Assembly: GCA_035652315.1 (NCBI GenBank)
Contig: DASREA010000002.1
Location: forward strand, 61,297-125,296
From: CANKHA01 sp035652315
Lineage (GTDB): Bacteria; Pseudomonadota; Alphaproteobacteria; Rhizobiales; Xanthobacteraceae
Length of the DNA: 64,000 bases
Reading direction: 5' to 3'
Shown here: positions 36,219-45,036 of the stretch, one piece after another
Position numbering within the stretch: the stretch's first letter is position 1
How the letters are laid out: each line of letters starts with the position of its first letter
Position numbers and translations under genes: made by a program
Notes under the pieces: model-generated
Seen by the model: only the letters and a program-made list of their open reading frames with translations
Database searches by the model: none
Told to the model about the DNA's origin: nothing

Positions 36219-37505
36219 TCAAACCGACGCGTGTGCCATACCGGGCCGCACGGCCAGTGCTTCCTTCACCGCATCCTTGAAAGGCTGATCCGCCGGCAGC
36301 ACGACTGAGGCTGAACGCACACGTTGGTGCGCGGTATCGACGCCGGGCGGCGTCACGCCTTTCTCGACCAGAGCCTTGGCCGCGCGCATCAGTCGATGGC
36401 GGGCCATGATGATGCCGTTGTCGGTGGAGACCAGGTTCTCCTTGGTGCGGTCGACGATCGGTCCCATGCTCTCCTGCAGCGAGGCATCCTGAATGGCGAT
36501 GCCCTCGACGCCGCTGAAGGTGCGGCCGGCTTTTTGCGCGGCGCGATCCATCAGATAATCGTTGTCCTTGTTGGCGGCGGGCCGGAAGGTCCCGGGGATA
36601 TTGCGGGAATGCACGCCCTTGCCCGCGCGCATCGCCTCGCGCTCCTCCGCGGTGAGCGGCCGCGTGGCATGATAATCGTAGGTGTAAGCCCAGCAATTCT
36701 CGTCGTCGATCGGGATCCAGAAATGCCCGTGCACCGGATGGTCGCCCCGCGGTGGCACCATGGTGAACGACGGCATCACCCAGGGCGTGATGCGCCAATA
36801 ATAGTTGCCGTTCTCGGCATTGCGGCGGGCGCCGATGTAAAGGCCGCCCTCGCTCTCAACCACTTCAAAGACCGGCGATAGATCGCCGAGATTGTATTTG
36901 TTCCCCTTGGCGCCCTTGAACAACGGATCCGAATTCAGGTCGCCGCGATGCAGGAAGGAGACGTGGCTGGAATCGATGCCGCCTTCCATGGCCTGCAGCC
37001 AGTTGCATTCCTGCAGCCGCTTGGAGACGAAGACCTGATCGGATGGCACCATGGCGAATTCCCATTCCGGCAGCGGCGGCTGCTTCTCCGGCGGGCCCAT
37101 GTAGGTCCACAGCACCGGACCGCGCTTCACCAGCGGGTAGGACTTCAGTTTGATCTTGTCGCAAAAGTGGCTTTCCACCGGTTCGGAAGGAACCTCCACG
37201 CATTGCCCGGTCACGTCGAACTTCCAGCCGTGGTAGGGGCAGCGCAAACCGGATTCCTCGTTGCGGCCGAACCAAAGCGAGGCGCCGCGGTGAGGGCAGA
37301 ACTCATCGATGAGGCCGTAACGTCCCTGGCTGTCGCGGAAGGCCACAAGCCGCTCCGACAAGAGCTTCACGCGTACGGGCGGACAATCATTTTCCGGGAG
37401 CTGTTCGCTCAGCAGCGCCGGAATCCAATAGCTGCGGAAGAGCTGGCCCATCGGCGTGCCGGGGCCGGTCTGTGTCACCAGGTCATTTTGTTCTTTACGA
37501 AGCAT
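36219..37505 (-). CDS. Rieske non-heme iron oxygenase, phthalate dioxygenase-like
   Basis: Large oxygenase subunit of 428 residues. The Rieske [2Fe-2S] cluster ligands are Cys70/His72 in DEFCPHRGASLWFG and Cys89/His92 in LRCPYHGWKFD. The catalytic region NWLQAMEGGIDSSHVSFLH has bridging Asp178 and iron ligands His181 and His186. Sequence style matches the single-component alpha oxygenases of the phthalate 4,5-dioxygenase group, which dihydroxylate or demethylate aromatic acids. GGAGG lies upstream of the ATG. The divergent ferredoxin gene may supply electrons; no reductase is in the window. The substrate is unknown. Confidence 0.92.
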   Translation of the reverse strand: MLRKEQNDLVTQTGPGTPMGQLFRSYWIPALLSEQLPENDCPPVRVKLLSERLVAFRDSQGRYGLIDEFCPHRGASLWFGRNEESGLRCPYHGWKFDVTGQCVEVPSEPVESHFCDKIKLKSYPLVKRGPVLWTYMGPPEKQPPLPEWEFAMVPSDQVFVSKRLQECNWLQAMEGGIDSSHVSFLHRGDLNSDPLFKGAKGNKYNLGDLSPVFEVVESEGGLYIGARRNAENGNYYWRITPWVMPSFTMVPPRGDHPVHGHFWIPIDDENCWAYTYDYHATRPLTAEEREAMRAGKGVHSRNIPGTFRPAANKDNDYLMDRAAQKAGRTFSGVEGIAIQDASLQESMGPIVDRTKENLVSTDNGIIMARHRLMRAAKALVEKGVTPPGVDTAHQRVRSASVVLPADQPFKDAVKEALAVRPGMAHASV

Positions 37506-37645
37506 CGCACCCTCCGAATCGCGGCGGCCGCTACCAGCGACCCATGGCCCGCCGCCTCACGGGCAAAAGTCCCGCAGCTCTGCTGAAGAACGGGGTTGAC
37601 CCTCCGCCGAAGCTGTGGGAAACCATGCCCTGTAATGTTCCTTTA

Positions 37646-37664
37646 TACGGAACAGTGTTCCGTA
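37646..37664. promoter_or_regulatory. Perfect palindrome, candidate operator
   Basis: TACGGAACAGTGTTCCGTA is a perfect 19-base inverted repeat with a single central base. A further GTTCC half-site lies at 37637-37641. It sits between the divergent oxygenase and ferredoxin genes, 49 bases before the ferredoxin ATG. A TATAAA at 37679-37684 could be the -10 of the plus promoter, and TTTATA at 37642-37647 the -10 of a minus promoter, so the palindrome would lie over both. The nearby IclR regulator is the obvious candidate binder. Confidence 0.65.
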
Positions 37665-37712
37665 TTCGCTGACACTGATATAAACTCCTCCGGCAACACA
37701 AGCAAGAGCGCC

Positions 37713-38027
37713 ATGAACACGCCCACGAAGATAGAACTGTGCCGTACCGACGAAGTTGCGCCCGGCGAGGCCAAGCGGGTGGAAACCCACGGCCTAGCGC
37801 TCGCGGTATTCAATCTCGACGGTGAATTCTACGTGACCGACGACGCCTGCACGCATGGGCCCGGCCTGCTGCACGAGGGCTACATCGACGGCGACATCGT
37901 CGAATGCAATTTCCACAACGGCTCGTTTAACATCCGCACCGGCGCGGTCGTCGATCCGCCCTGCATGATCCCCGTCAAGACCTACCGCACGCTGGTGGAA
38001 AACGGGAAAGTCTTCATCGAGCCCTGA
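37713..38027 (+). CDS. Rieske-type ferredoxin of an oxygenase system
   Basis: Small electron carrier of 104 residues with one Rieske [2Fe-2S] domain. Cluster ligands are Cys46/His48 in DDACTHGPGLLHEG and Cys65/His68 in ECNFHNGSFN, typical of dioxygenase ferredoxins. The start is ATG 37713; the longer open frame runs over the palindromic operator and is not coding. It faces away from the oxygenase gene and leads a plus-strand set with two cupin genes. Confidence 0.92.
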   Translation: MNTPTKIELCRTDEVAPGEAKRVETHGLALAVFNLDGEFYVTDDACTHGPGLLHEGYIDGDIVECNFHNGSFNIRTGAVVDPPCMIPVKTYRTLVENGKVFIEP

Positions 38028-38199
38028 GCCTCTGGGGCGGCATGTTGCGAAAGCCGCGCATTTCGGCCATCTCTGCTGGGGGCGCCGACATGGCATCGGG
38101 CTGGCGCGAGCCGAGGACTGCGAATTATCGTGGCCGCGGCCAGAACTCTCCGGGCCCCGCGGCGCCGCGGTTCGGCATGATCGCAAGGAGCAGCCGGGA

Positions 38200-38793
38200 A
38201 TGACAGGTTTTTACGAACAGACTGCGGGAGTCGGGCATAACAAGCCGCAGGATGAGGAATTGCCCGGCGCGGAGAAATGGGATCGCTGGTCGAAAAAGCG
38301 CGTTTTCGTCCGCGAATTGGCGGGCACCTACAGCGAACTCTACAAATCGCTGATGGAGCAGCCGCGCATCTACCCATCCAACAAATCGCCTTGGAAAGGC
38401 GGCCCCGAGCTTTACGGCAAGCACATCATCAGCCCGCAGCACGCCAACGTCGCACAATCGATAGAAACCCATATCGAGGTCTATGCGCCGGGCGCTTACG
38501 GCCAGAAGCACGGCCATCTGAACAGCGCGGTCTTCTTCGTCATCAAGGGGCACGGCCACGACGTCCACGACGGGCGGCACATCCCGTGGAAAGCCGGCGA
38601 CGTCATGATCGTGGAGAACGGCTGCGTGCATCAGCATTTCAACGATGACAAGAACAACGAGGCGCTATTGCTCGTGTTCAAGGCCAAGCCGCTGTTCCAT
38701 TTCATGAATCTTATCTTCCAAAAAATCGTGTCTTATCCGCCGAGCACGCCTGCCAAGGGCAACGAGAATTTCAAGCCACCGACTGATCTCTGA
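38200..38793 (+). CDS. Cupin-domain protein, paralogue 2 (three-histidine site)
   Basis: Protein of 197 residues, clearly paralogous to the cupin at 27043-27663 along its whole length (FVRELAGTYSELYKSLMEQ, WKGGPELYGK, QKHGHLNSAVFFVIKGHGHD). Metal ligands are His104, His106 and His144 in CVHQHFND; the glutamate position holds Ala110, as in paralogue 1. AAGGAG precedes the ATG. It follows the ferredoxin gene by 172 bases and precedes a third cupin. A Fe(II)-dependent oxygenase role is plausible but not shown. Confidence 0.85.
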   Translation: MTGFYEQTAGVGHNKPQDEELPGAEKWDRWSKKRVFVRELAGTYSELYKSLMEQPRIYPSNKSPWKGGPELYGKHIISPQHANVAQSIETHIEVYAPGAYGQKHGHLNSAVFFVIKGHGHDVHDGRHIPWKAGDVMIVENGCVHQHFNDDKNNEALLLVFKAKPLFHFMNLIFQKIVSYPPSTPAKGNENFKPPTDL

Positions 38794-38827
38794 GACGCGC
38801 GGCAGAAAGGAATAAGGGAGAAGAAGA

Positions 38828-39376
38828 ATGGCAAAGGCATTTGACGAGCGCGAGGTTGCCCGGCTCAGTACGAAAACCTGCAACTTCCGCGCCGAAGACG
38901 TGGCCGCCGCCAATGAGTTCCGCCGCGAATACAAGAAACGGCAAAACGTGATACCCGCCAGCGAAATGCCGTTCGAGCATTCGGCCGACGGCCTGATCAA
39001 GCATCTCATCCATCACAAGATGAACACGCCGGAAATGTGCGTGGAGGCCTATATGCAATTCCTGCAGCCGGGCGGACGCTCCGGAAAGCACCGGCACATG
39101 TGGGAAGAGGTCATCTTCGTGATCGAAGGCTCCGGTTACGATCTGCACTGGGATTTCCGCTTCGACTGCGTCGAGGAATTCGAATGGCAGTGGGAGGAGG
39201 AGCCCAAACGCTTCGAATGGAAACGCGGTGACTTCATCTATGTGCCGCCGTTCGTCACGCACCAGCACTTCGCCAATCCGGACGGCGAAGCGCGGTTGAT
39301 CGTCATCAGCAACCGCATCTTCAAGGAAATGGGCTTCGACTGGTTCGATCAGCTCGAAGAAGCGCCGCGTCCGTAA
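38828..39376 (+). CDS. Cupin-domain protein with full His/Glu metal site
   Basis: Protein of 182 residues, only distantly like the other two cupins. Motif 1 is GKHRHMWEEVIFVIEGSG with His88, His90 and Glu94; motif 2 is RGDFIYVPPFVTHQHFAN with His145. Unlike its neighbours it therefore keeps the classical His-His-Glu-His site. An acidic insertion (CVEEFEWQWEEEPKRFEW) lies between the motifs. GGAGAAG precedes the ATG, 34 bases after the previous cupin, so the two are one operon. It is convergent with tadD. Confidence 0.85.
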   Translation: MAKAFDEREVARLSTKTCNFRAEDVAAANEFRREYKKRQNVIPASEMPFEHSADGLIKHLIHHKMNTPEMCVEAYMQFLQPGGRSGKHRHMWEEVIFVIEGSGYDLHWDFRFDCVEEFEWQWEEEPKRFEWKRGDFIYVPPFVTHQHFANPDGEARLIVISNRIFKEMGFDWFDQLEEAPRP

Positions 39377-39385
39377 GGCGCCGCG

Positions 39386-39946
39386 TTAATTCACGGCCTT
39401 TGCCTTGCGCTGCGCCTCGGCCAGCAATTTCAGATTGTTGAGAATGTAAGGATTCTCGGGCGCTGCCGCCTTGGCCGCCGCTAGCTTCTCCTGCGCATGC
39501 CGGTAGTCGCCGCGCAGAATGTAGGAATAGCCCTGGTTGTTGAGAATTTCCGGCAGCGGGCCGGCGAGCGCGATTGCCTGGCCGTAAGCGCGGTCGGCGA
39601 GATCGAATCGGCGCAGCCGATCGTAAGCGGCGGCAAGGCCAAGCCAGCCTTCCGCATCCTTCGGATGCGATTCGACCGCGCGGCGGAAATAATATTCGGC
39701 GAGCCCGAAATTCTCCTGCCGGTAATAGAGCTTGGCGACGCTGAGATCGTCTTTAGGATCGCTGCCGAGCAGGCCGGCGTCGGTTTGCTGACCGTCAGGA
39801 GACGGCACCGAGCCGGTGACGTCGCCATCGGTCGATTCGGCGGCATTGCGGTCTTTGAAGAAATCGCTGAATTTGGTCGAGGTCCCGCAGCCGGAAAGCC
39901 ACAACAGCGAAGCGCCAACGATCAACAGGATTTGGCTTCGTTTCAT
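39386..39946 (-). CDS. tadD: TadD-like TPR lipoprotein
   Basis: Lipoprotein of 186 residues. The signal peptide ends in lipobox LSGC with Cys20. At least two TPR repeats (about 75-165) are visible: LAEYYFRRAVESHPKDAEGWLGLAAAYDRL and ILNNQGYSYILRGDYRHAQEKLAAAK. In Tad systems TadD is an outer membrane lipoprotein thought to help assemble the secretin. It is the last gene of the pilus set, 132 bases beyond tadC. Confidence 0.87.
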   Translation of the reverse strand: MKRSQILLIVGASLLWLSGCGTSTKFSDFFKDRNAAESTDGDVTGSVPSPDGQQTDAGLLGSDPKDDLSVAKLYYRQENFGLAEYYFRRAVESHPKDAEGWLGLAAAYDRLRRFDLADRAYGQAIALAGPLPEILNNQGYSYILRGDYRHAQEKLAAAKAAAPENPYILNNLKLLAEAQRKAKAVN

Positions 39947-40078
39947 GAACGCCCCGGCCACAGCCGGTCTCGCCGAAGCAGCGAGCGGGCGCGCACCCCC
40001 ACCGCCTTCTTGCGCCAGCGACCGGTCAATCGACCCTAGGCGAGGGTGGTTAACAATTTCTCTCGCGGCGCATTTGGC

Positions 40079-41038
40079 TCAGTAATGATGGGTCATCAGC
40101 CGCACGATAACCGGCAGCAGAATGACCACGAACAGCACCGGAAAGATGCAGACCATCATCGGGATCGAAAGCTTGGCGGGCAGCGCATAGGCCTTTTCCT
40201 CGGCGCGCGAGAGCCGTTTGTGCCGCATGTCCTCGCTGTAGACCCGCAACGCCTCCGTGATGCTGGAGCCGAGCTCGGTCGATTGCTGAATGAGTGTGGC
40301 GAAAGAGCGCGCCTCCTCGATGGCCAGCCGCTCCGCGAGGTGATCGAGTGCCTCGGTCAGCGATCGACCGGCGCGGATTTCCAGATTCGTCATGTGGATA
40401 TTGGCGCAGAGCGACGGAAAGCCATCGGCCAGTTCGCGGCCGACGCGATCGAGCGCGGCTTCCATGCTCAGCCCGGAATCGGCGCAGACGACAAGGAGAT
40501 CGAGAAAATCGGGAAAGCCGGATAGGTGCTGCTGCTTGTTCGCTTTGATGCGCCGGTCCAGATACATGCTCGGGCCGACGTAGCCGGCGACCCCGGCGAC
40601 GCCGACGAGCAGCCACAGCTTCGAGCCTTCCGTCGAGATCAACAGCGGCGCAAAGATGAAGACACCGACGGCCAGCCCGATCGCGAGCAGCGTGCGTCCC
40701 GCGAAGAAATAGGACACAGCGCGGGGATCGTAGAAGCCAGCCTGAACCAGACGGCGGCGCAGGACCTTCATGTCCTTGCTGTCCATGCTGCCATAATGCT
40801 TCGTGGTGTAGTCGAGCAATCGCTTTGCCGCCTTGATGCTCGACTCACGCAGGCCGCGCGCGCCACCGATAGTGCCGCCCTGGCCGGCGCCGACCGCGAG
40901 GCTTGCGGCACGCCGTTTGACGTCGCGGCGCACCCGCACCCCCGCCATCAAGGTGAAGGCAAGCGTCGTCGCGGCGAGAAATACCAAAATCCCGAGCATC
41001 AACTGCGGGTTGCCGAAAACGGTTACGAGCTCGTTCAC
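40079..41038 (-). CDS. tadC: Tad pilus inner membrane platform protein TadC
   Basis: Type II secretion F-family protein of 319 residues, one of two inner membrane platform proteins of Tad pili. Hydrophobic segments lie at about 13-32, 115-165 and 285-315, flanking the cytoplasmic F domain (LPDFLDLLVVCADSGLSMEAALDRV, ARSFATLIQQSTELGSSITEAL). The start is GTG 41038. It lies nine bases downstream of tadB and will share its transcript. Confidence 0.93.
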   Translation of the reverse strand: MNELVTVFGNPQLMLGILVFLAATTLAFTLMAGVRVRRDVKRRAASLAVGAGQGGTIGGARGLRESSIKAAKRLLDYTTKHYGSMDSKDMKVLRRRLVQAGFYDPRAVSYFFAGRTLLAIGLAVGVFIFAPLLISTEGSKLWLLVGVAGVAGYVGPSMYLDRRIKANKQQHLSGFPDFLDLLVVCADSGLSMEAALDRVGRELADGFPSLCANIHMTNLEIRAGRSLTEALDHLAERLAIEEARSFATLIQQSTELGSSITEALRVYSEDMRHKRLSRAEEKAYALPAKLSIPMMVCIFPVLFVVILLPVIVRLMTHHY

Positions 41039-41047
41039 ATGGATTCT

Positions 41048-42013
41048 CTAAATCTTGAAGTTGACCATGCGGTACATGATGAAATTGCCAATTCCCATCC
41101 AAGCCCCGGCGATGCTGAGAGCGATCTTGGTGATGCTCTCGTCCCAAACGCTGGCGTAGAAGTTCGGTGAGATCAGATTGACGATCAGAAACATCCCGAT
41201 CGGCAGCGACGACAGGATCATCGCCGATGCCCGGCCCTCGGAGGCGAGCGCACGGATTTTGCGCCGCATCTTGAAGCGCTGGCGAATCACCCCGGAAAGA
41301 TTTTCCAGAATTTCTCCAAGATTGCCGCCGGTCGAAGATTGAATGGCGACGGCGGTGACAAACAGCGGCAGATCGTCCTGGCCGATGCGATAATAAAGAT
41401 TGCGCATGGCCGTTTCGAGATCGGCGCCATAAGTGATTTCGTCGGCCACGATGCCGAATTCGCTGCCGACGGGGTCGGCCAGTTCGCGCGCCACCATGTT
41501 GATGGCGATCGGCACCGGATGGCCGGCCCGCAAGCTGCGCACGACGATGTCGATCGCGTCTGGGAACTGCGCGCCGAATTTCTTCTGACGGCGACCGCGC
41601 ATAAAGCGCAAAAACAGATAAGGCAGCAAGGTGCCGCTGAACAAGGCGACGACCAACGAGTCGACGAAACTGTTCTTCACCGTCAGGGTGATCAAAAACG
41701 CGATCACCGCGGTGATCGCCATGATGCCGATGAATTTGGCAAAACCCATGGTGAGGCCGGACTGCAGCATCAACTTGTTCAGCGATTCGACGGAAAGCCG
41801 ATAGTCGCCGCTGCCGGTGAGGCCGCGCTCGCGCCGCAACTGGATCAGCAGGGTTTCGCGGTCCGTCTTGTCCTGCATCAGCCGAAGCCGGCGGTTCACA
41901 TTGGAGCGATATGACGTCCCGGAAAAGCAAAGCAGATATACGGCCTCGAACAGGAACACGGCGGAGGCCGCGGCCAGGAGATAGATCAGCACGGTGGGGC
42001 TGAGCTCGAACAT
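41048..42013 (-). CDS. tadB: Tad pilus inner membrane platform protein TadB
   Basis: Type II secretion F-family protein of 321 residues, partner of TadC. The N-terminal span (about 9-28) is followed by two spans near 90-135, the F domain (FPDAIDIVVRSLRAGHPVPIAINMVARELADPVGSEF) and C-terminal spans. It starts four bases after the tadA stop at ATG 42013; the longer upstream frame overlaps tadA and is not coding. Confidence 0.93.
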   Translation of the reverse strand: MFELSPTVLIYLLAAASAVFLFEAVYLLCFSGTSYRSNVNRRLRLMQDKTDRETLLIQLRRERGLTGSGDYRLSVESLNKLMLQSGLTMGFAKFIGIMAITAVIAFLITLTVKNSFVDSLVVALFSGTLLPYLFLRFMRGRRQKKFGAQFPDAIDIVVRSLRAGHPVPIAINMVARELADPVGSEFGIVADEITYGADLETAMRNLYYRIGQDDLPLFVTAVAIQSSTGGNLGEILENLSGVIRQRFKMRRKIRALASEGRASAMILSSLPIGMFLIVNLISPNFYASVWDESITKIALSIAGAWMGIGNFIMYRMVNFKI

Positions 42014-42017
42014 GGCG

Positions 42018-43439
42018 TTACAGCGGCTGGCCCGGATCGAAATAGCTGCCGGGAATCTGGATGCCCTGGGCGACCAGGTTGGCAAGGAAACGCGGGCGCA
42101 CGCCGGTCGCCTGGAAATGACCGATTACCGCGCCATCCGGCCCGGTTCCCGTCCGCACGAACTTGAAAATTTCCTGCATCTGAATGATGTCGCCTTCCAT
42201 GCCGGTGATTTCGGCGATGCTCGTCACTTTGCGCTTGCCGTCGGATTGCCGCGACAACTGGACGATCAGTTGGATTGCGCTGGCGATCTGGCCCCGAATG
42301 CTGGCGACGGTCATGGGCATGCCGGTCATGCCGATCATCTGCTCGAGGCGCGATAGGGCATCCCGCGGCGTGTTGGCGTGAATCGTCGCCATAGATCCCT
42401 CATGGCCGGTATTCATCGCCTGAAGCATGTCGAAAGCTTCTTCGCCGCGGCACTCGCCAAGGATGATGCGGTCGGGTCGCATCCGCAGCGCGTTCTTCAC
42501 CAGCTCGCGCTGACGGATTTCGCCTTTGCCCTCGATATTGGGCGGCCGCGTTTCCATCCGCCCGACATGCGGCTGCTGCAATTGCAACTCGGCGGCGTCC
42601 TCGATCGTGAGCAGGCGCTCCTTTTCCGAAATGAAAGCCGAGAGGGCGTTGAGCATCGTGGTTTTGCCCGAGCCGGTGCCGCCGGAAATGATCGTGGTGA
42701 CGCGCGCTCTTACCGCCGCCGCTAAGACCTCCGCCATCTGTGGCCGCAGCGCGCCCACCTCGATGAGCTTATTCAGGTTGAACGGCTTCTTCGAGAATTT
42801 GCGGATCGAGACCAGGGGGCCGTCGACACCGATCGGCCGCACGGCAACGTTGACGCGCGAGCCGTCAAGCAGGCGCGCATCGCACATCGGATGGGATTCA
42901 TCGACGCGGCGGCCCACCGCAGCGACGATCTTGTTGATGATGCGCAATAGATGCGCTTCATCCTTGAAGCGGACCGCGCAGGGCTCAAGCATGCCGCCGC
43001 GCTCGACGTAAACACATTCATGCCCGTTGATGAGAATGTCGCTGATGCTCGGATCCTTGAGCAGCGGCTCCAGCGGACCCAAGCCGGTCATCTCATCGAG
43101 AATTTCCGAGACGAAGTCGTTGAGCTCCTCGGTATTCAGCGCGAGCCGCTCGACCAGGATGTATTGGGTGACCAGCTGCTGAACGTGCTGGCGCATCTCC
43201 TCTTCGGAGAGCTTTTCCAGCGCCGAGAGGTTCACCTCCTCGATCAGCCGGCGGTGCAGGCGCACCTTGGCATCGAGCAGCTTGTCAGTGAGCAGCGGAT
43301 TGGTGGCCGGCGCAGCCGGTTCGGCGGCCGGTTCGGGAAACACCGTCCAGGAAACACCATCGAGCGCCGCGGACGGCTCCTCGATGGGAGCGGTCACTTC
43401 CGGGGTGGGAGCGCGGCGGGCTGTAAAACGGCCGACCAT
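42018..43439 (-). CDS. tadA: Tad/Flp pilus assembly ATPase
   Basis: CpaF/TadA hexameric ATPase that powers pilus polymerisation. The 473-residue protein has a Pro/Ala-rich N-terminus, then the family N-domain (LGPLEPLLKDPSISDILING). The ATPase core has Walker A ISGGTGSGKTTML (about 251-263), Walker B-like DRIILGECRGEEAFDML and the His box HANTPRDALSRLEQM. All motifs look intact. It lies between tadZ and tadB on the same strand. Confidence 0.96.
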   Translation of the reverse strand: MVGRFTARRAPTPEVTAPIEEPSAALDGVSWTVFPEPAAEPAAPATNPLLTDKLLDAKVRLHRRLIEEVNLSALEKLSEEEMRQHVQQLVTQYILVERLALNTEELNDFVSEILDEMTGLGPLEPLLKDPSISDILINGHECVYVERGGMLEPCAVRFKDEAHLLRIINKIVAAVGRRVDESHPMCDARLLDGSRVNVAVRPIGVDGPLVSIRKFSKKPFNLNKLIEVGALRPQMAEVLAAAVRARVTTIISGGTGSGKTTMLNALSAFISEKERLLTIEDAAELQLQQPHVGRMETRPPNIEGKGEIRQRELVKNALRMRPDRIILGECRGEEAFDMLQAMNTGHEGSMATIHANTPRDALSRLEQMIGMTGMPMTVASIRGQIASAIQLIVQLSRQSDGKRKVTSIAEITGMEGDIIQMQEIFKFVRTGTGPDGAVIGHFQATGVRPRFLANLVAQGIQIPGSYFDPGQPL

Positions 43440-43457
43440 TTTCTTCCGCCGTCTTTG

Positions 43458-44684
43458 TTACCGGGCCAGCGAAAGCTTCAGCTTTTTCGCCGGCGGCCTG
43501 GCCGCTGCCGCGCCGGCCTTGGCTGGAGGCGCCGGCGTGATGAGCTTTCGCAGCTGGACCGTGATCTTGTTGCCTTGCTTGACGCTGTCGAGCGGGACGC
43601 CGCGGTCGATCGCTTCGCGCACGAGATTGTAGTGATTGGGAATAACGGCGGCGAAGGAATCGCCGAGCGCTTGTTCGATGTCGGAACGGCGCAATCCGGG
43701 CGAGAACATGCGTTGCTCGAAACGGTTGACGATGACCTTTGGGCCGGGGCCATCGCCGAGCCGTTCGCCGATGGCCGAGACGAGCTGCTTGGCGTGGCGC
43801 AGCCCGGGGACAGTGGCCTCGCTGACGATGAAAAGATTATTCGAGCCGAGCAGTACGCTATCGGTCCAGGAGAACCAAGTGCGCGGCATGTCGAAGACGA
43901 CGTAGTCGAAATGCGTCGAAACCAGATCGAGCAGCCGCGTCACCACGTCGGGATCGAACGAGCGCATTTCCGCCGGGCGGTTGGGCGCCGCCACGACTGC
44001 CAGTCCGGAAGGATGGTGTGACAGCATTACCTCGAGGAGCTGCCGATCGAGCCGTTCGGGACGCGGCTCGATTTCGCCGAGGTTCAGCCTCGGCTCGAGG
44101 TCGAGATAGTCGGCGCAAGCGCCGTGCTGGAAATCGAGGTCGACAAGGCAGGTGGAGGCTTGGCCGCGCAAGCCGCTATGCAGAAGCAGCATCGCTGTTT
44201 GGATGGCCAGCGTGGTCACGCCCGCGCCGCCGACGGCGGGCAGGAACGTATAGATCTGCGCCTCGGTCGGCTCGTTCGCCGCCGCCGGCGCCTTGGCCAC
44301 GCGGGCGCAGGCGCGCACCAGTTCGACCGGCGAGACCGGTTTCACCAGAAAATCGGCGACGCGCATTTGCAGCAGGGTGCGGGCGACGGATTCGTCGAAT
44401 ATCTGGGTGATGACGACGATCGGCGGCCAGGCTCCGGTTCGCGCCATCAGCGCCTGGAGCGCCTGCATTTCCTCCTGGCGGGCGGCATCAAGGTCGATGA
44501 CGACGACGGTGGCTCCCTCGATATCGAGGTCCGGTGCGGCGCTGAGCGCCTTCTTCACCACCCGCAGATCGATCTGCGGGCTGGTGCGAAAGGTCGCGCG
44601 CACGGATTCCTCGAGCTGGGAATCCGGCGTCAGCACGACGACCCGGGTTTGCTCCGGGGAATTTTTTGTCAGTCCGATACGCAT
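43458..44684 (-). CDS. cpaE: Pilus assembly/localisation ATPase CpaE/TadZ
   Basis: Protein of 408 residues with an N-terminal receiver-like domain (about 14-130; VVVIDLDAARQEE, DFLVKPVSPVELV) and a C-terminal MinD/ParA-like ATPase with a deviant Walker A, FLPAVGGAGVTTLAIQTA. CpaE/TadZ places the pilus machine at the cell pole. The C-terminal tail is Pro/Ala/Lys-rich. Gene order fits the Tad locus. Confidence 0.93.
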   Translation of the reverse strand: MRIGLTKNSPEQTRVVVLTPDSQLEESVRATFRTSPQIDLRVVKKALSAAPDLDIEGATVVVIDLDAARQEEMQALQALMARTGAWPPIVVITQIFDESVARTLLQMRVADFLVKPVSPVELVRACARVAKAPAAANEPTEAQIYTFLPAVGGAGVTTLAIQTAMLLLHSGLRGQASTCLVDLDFQHGACADYLDLEPRLNLGEIEPRPERLDRQLLEVMLSHHPSGLAVVAAPNRPAEMRSFDPDVVTRLLDLVSTHFDYVVFDMPRTWFSWTDSVLLGSNNLFIVSEATVPGLRHAKQLVSAIGERLGDGPGPKVIVNRFEQRMFSPGLRRSDIEQALGDSFAAVIPNHYNLVREAIDRGVPLDSVKQGNKITVQLRKLITPAPPAKAGAAAARPPAKKLKLSLAR

Positions 44685-44712
44685 GGCACGCTCTCGCGGC
44701 GACTCCTCCGGT

Positions 44713-45036
44713 TCAAGGTGTGCCGGCAGCCGCGGCTGCGGGGGCTTGTGCCTGATAACCGCTGGAGCTGGTCATGCCGTTATTCGGCGGAATGACCTTG
44801 TTGGTGCGGTAACGCTCCACCGCGCTCTGCATCTTCTGCCCGTCATAGGGAATCTCGCGGTTGGCGCTGGCGCGCGGCCAGGGATCGACCATCTGCACGA
44901 TCTCATTGGTTTTGACCGCGTCGCCGCCGGAGAATGCGATGGTGTCGCGCCGATCGTAATAGACGTCCGAGCAGCCTGCGAGCGCCGTGCATACGGCGAG
45001 CATGACCAGGCCGAGATCAATCCTTAGCCGAGACAA
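44713..45036 (-). CDS. Small lipoprotein in the CpaD position of the pilus locus
   Basis: Lipoprotein of 107 residues with lipobox LAGC (Cys22), then SDVYYDRRDTIAFSGGDAVK and a Pro/Ala-rich C-terminus. It occupies the place of CpaD, between secretin and cpaE, but is much shorter than CpaD proteins I know (about 200 residues or more). It may be a reduced CpaD or a different pilotin-like protein. The start is TTG, overlapping the cpaC end by 20 bases. Confidence 0.75.
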   Translation of the reverse strand: MSRLRIDLGLVMLAVCTALAGCSDVYYDRRDTIAFSGGDAVKTNEIVQMVDPWPRASANREIPYDGQKMQSAVERYRTNKVIPPNNGMTSSSGYQAQAPAAAAAGTP

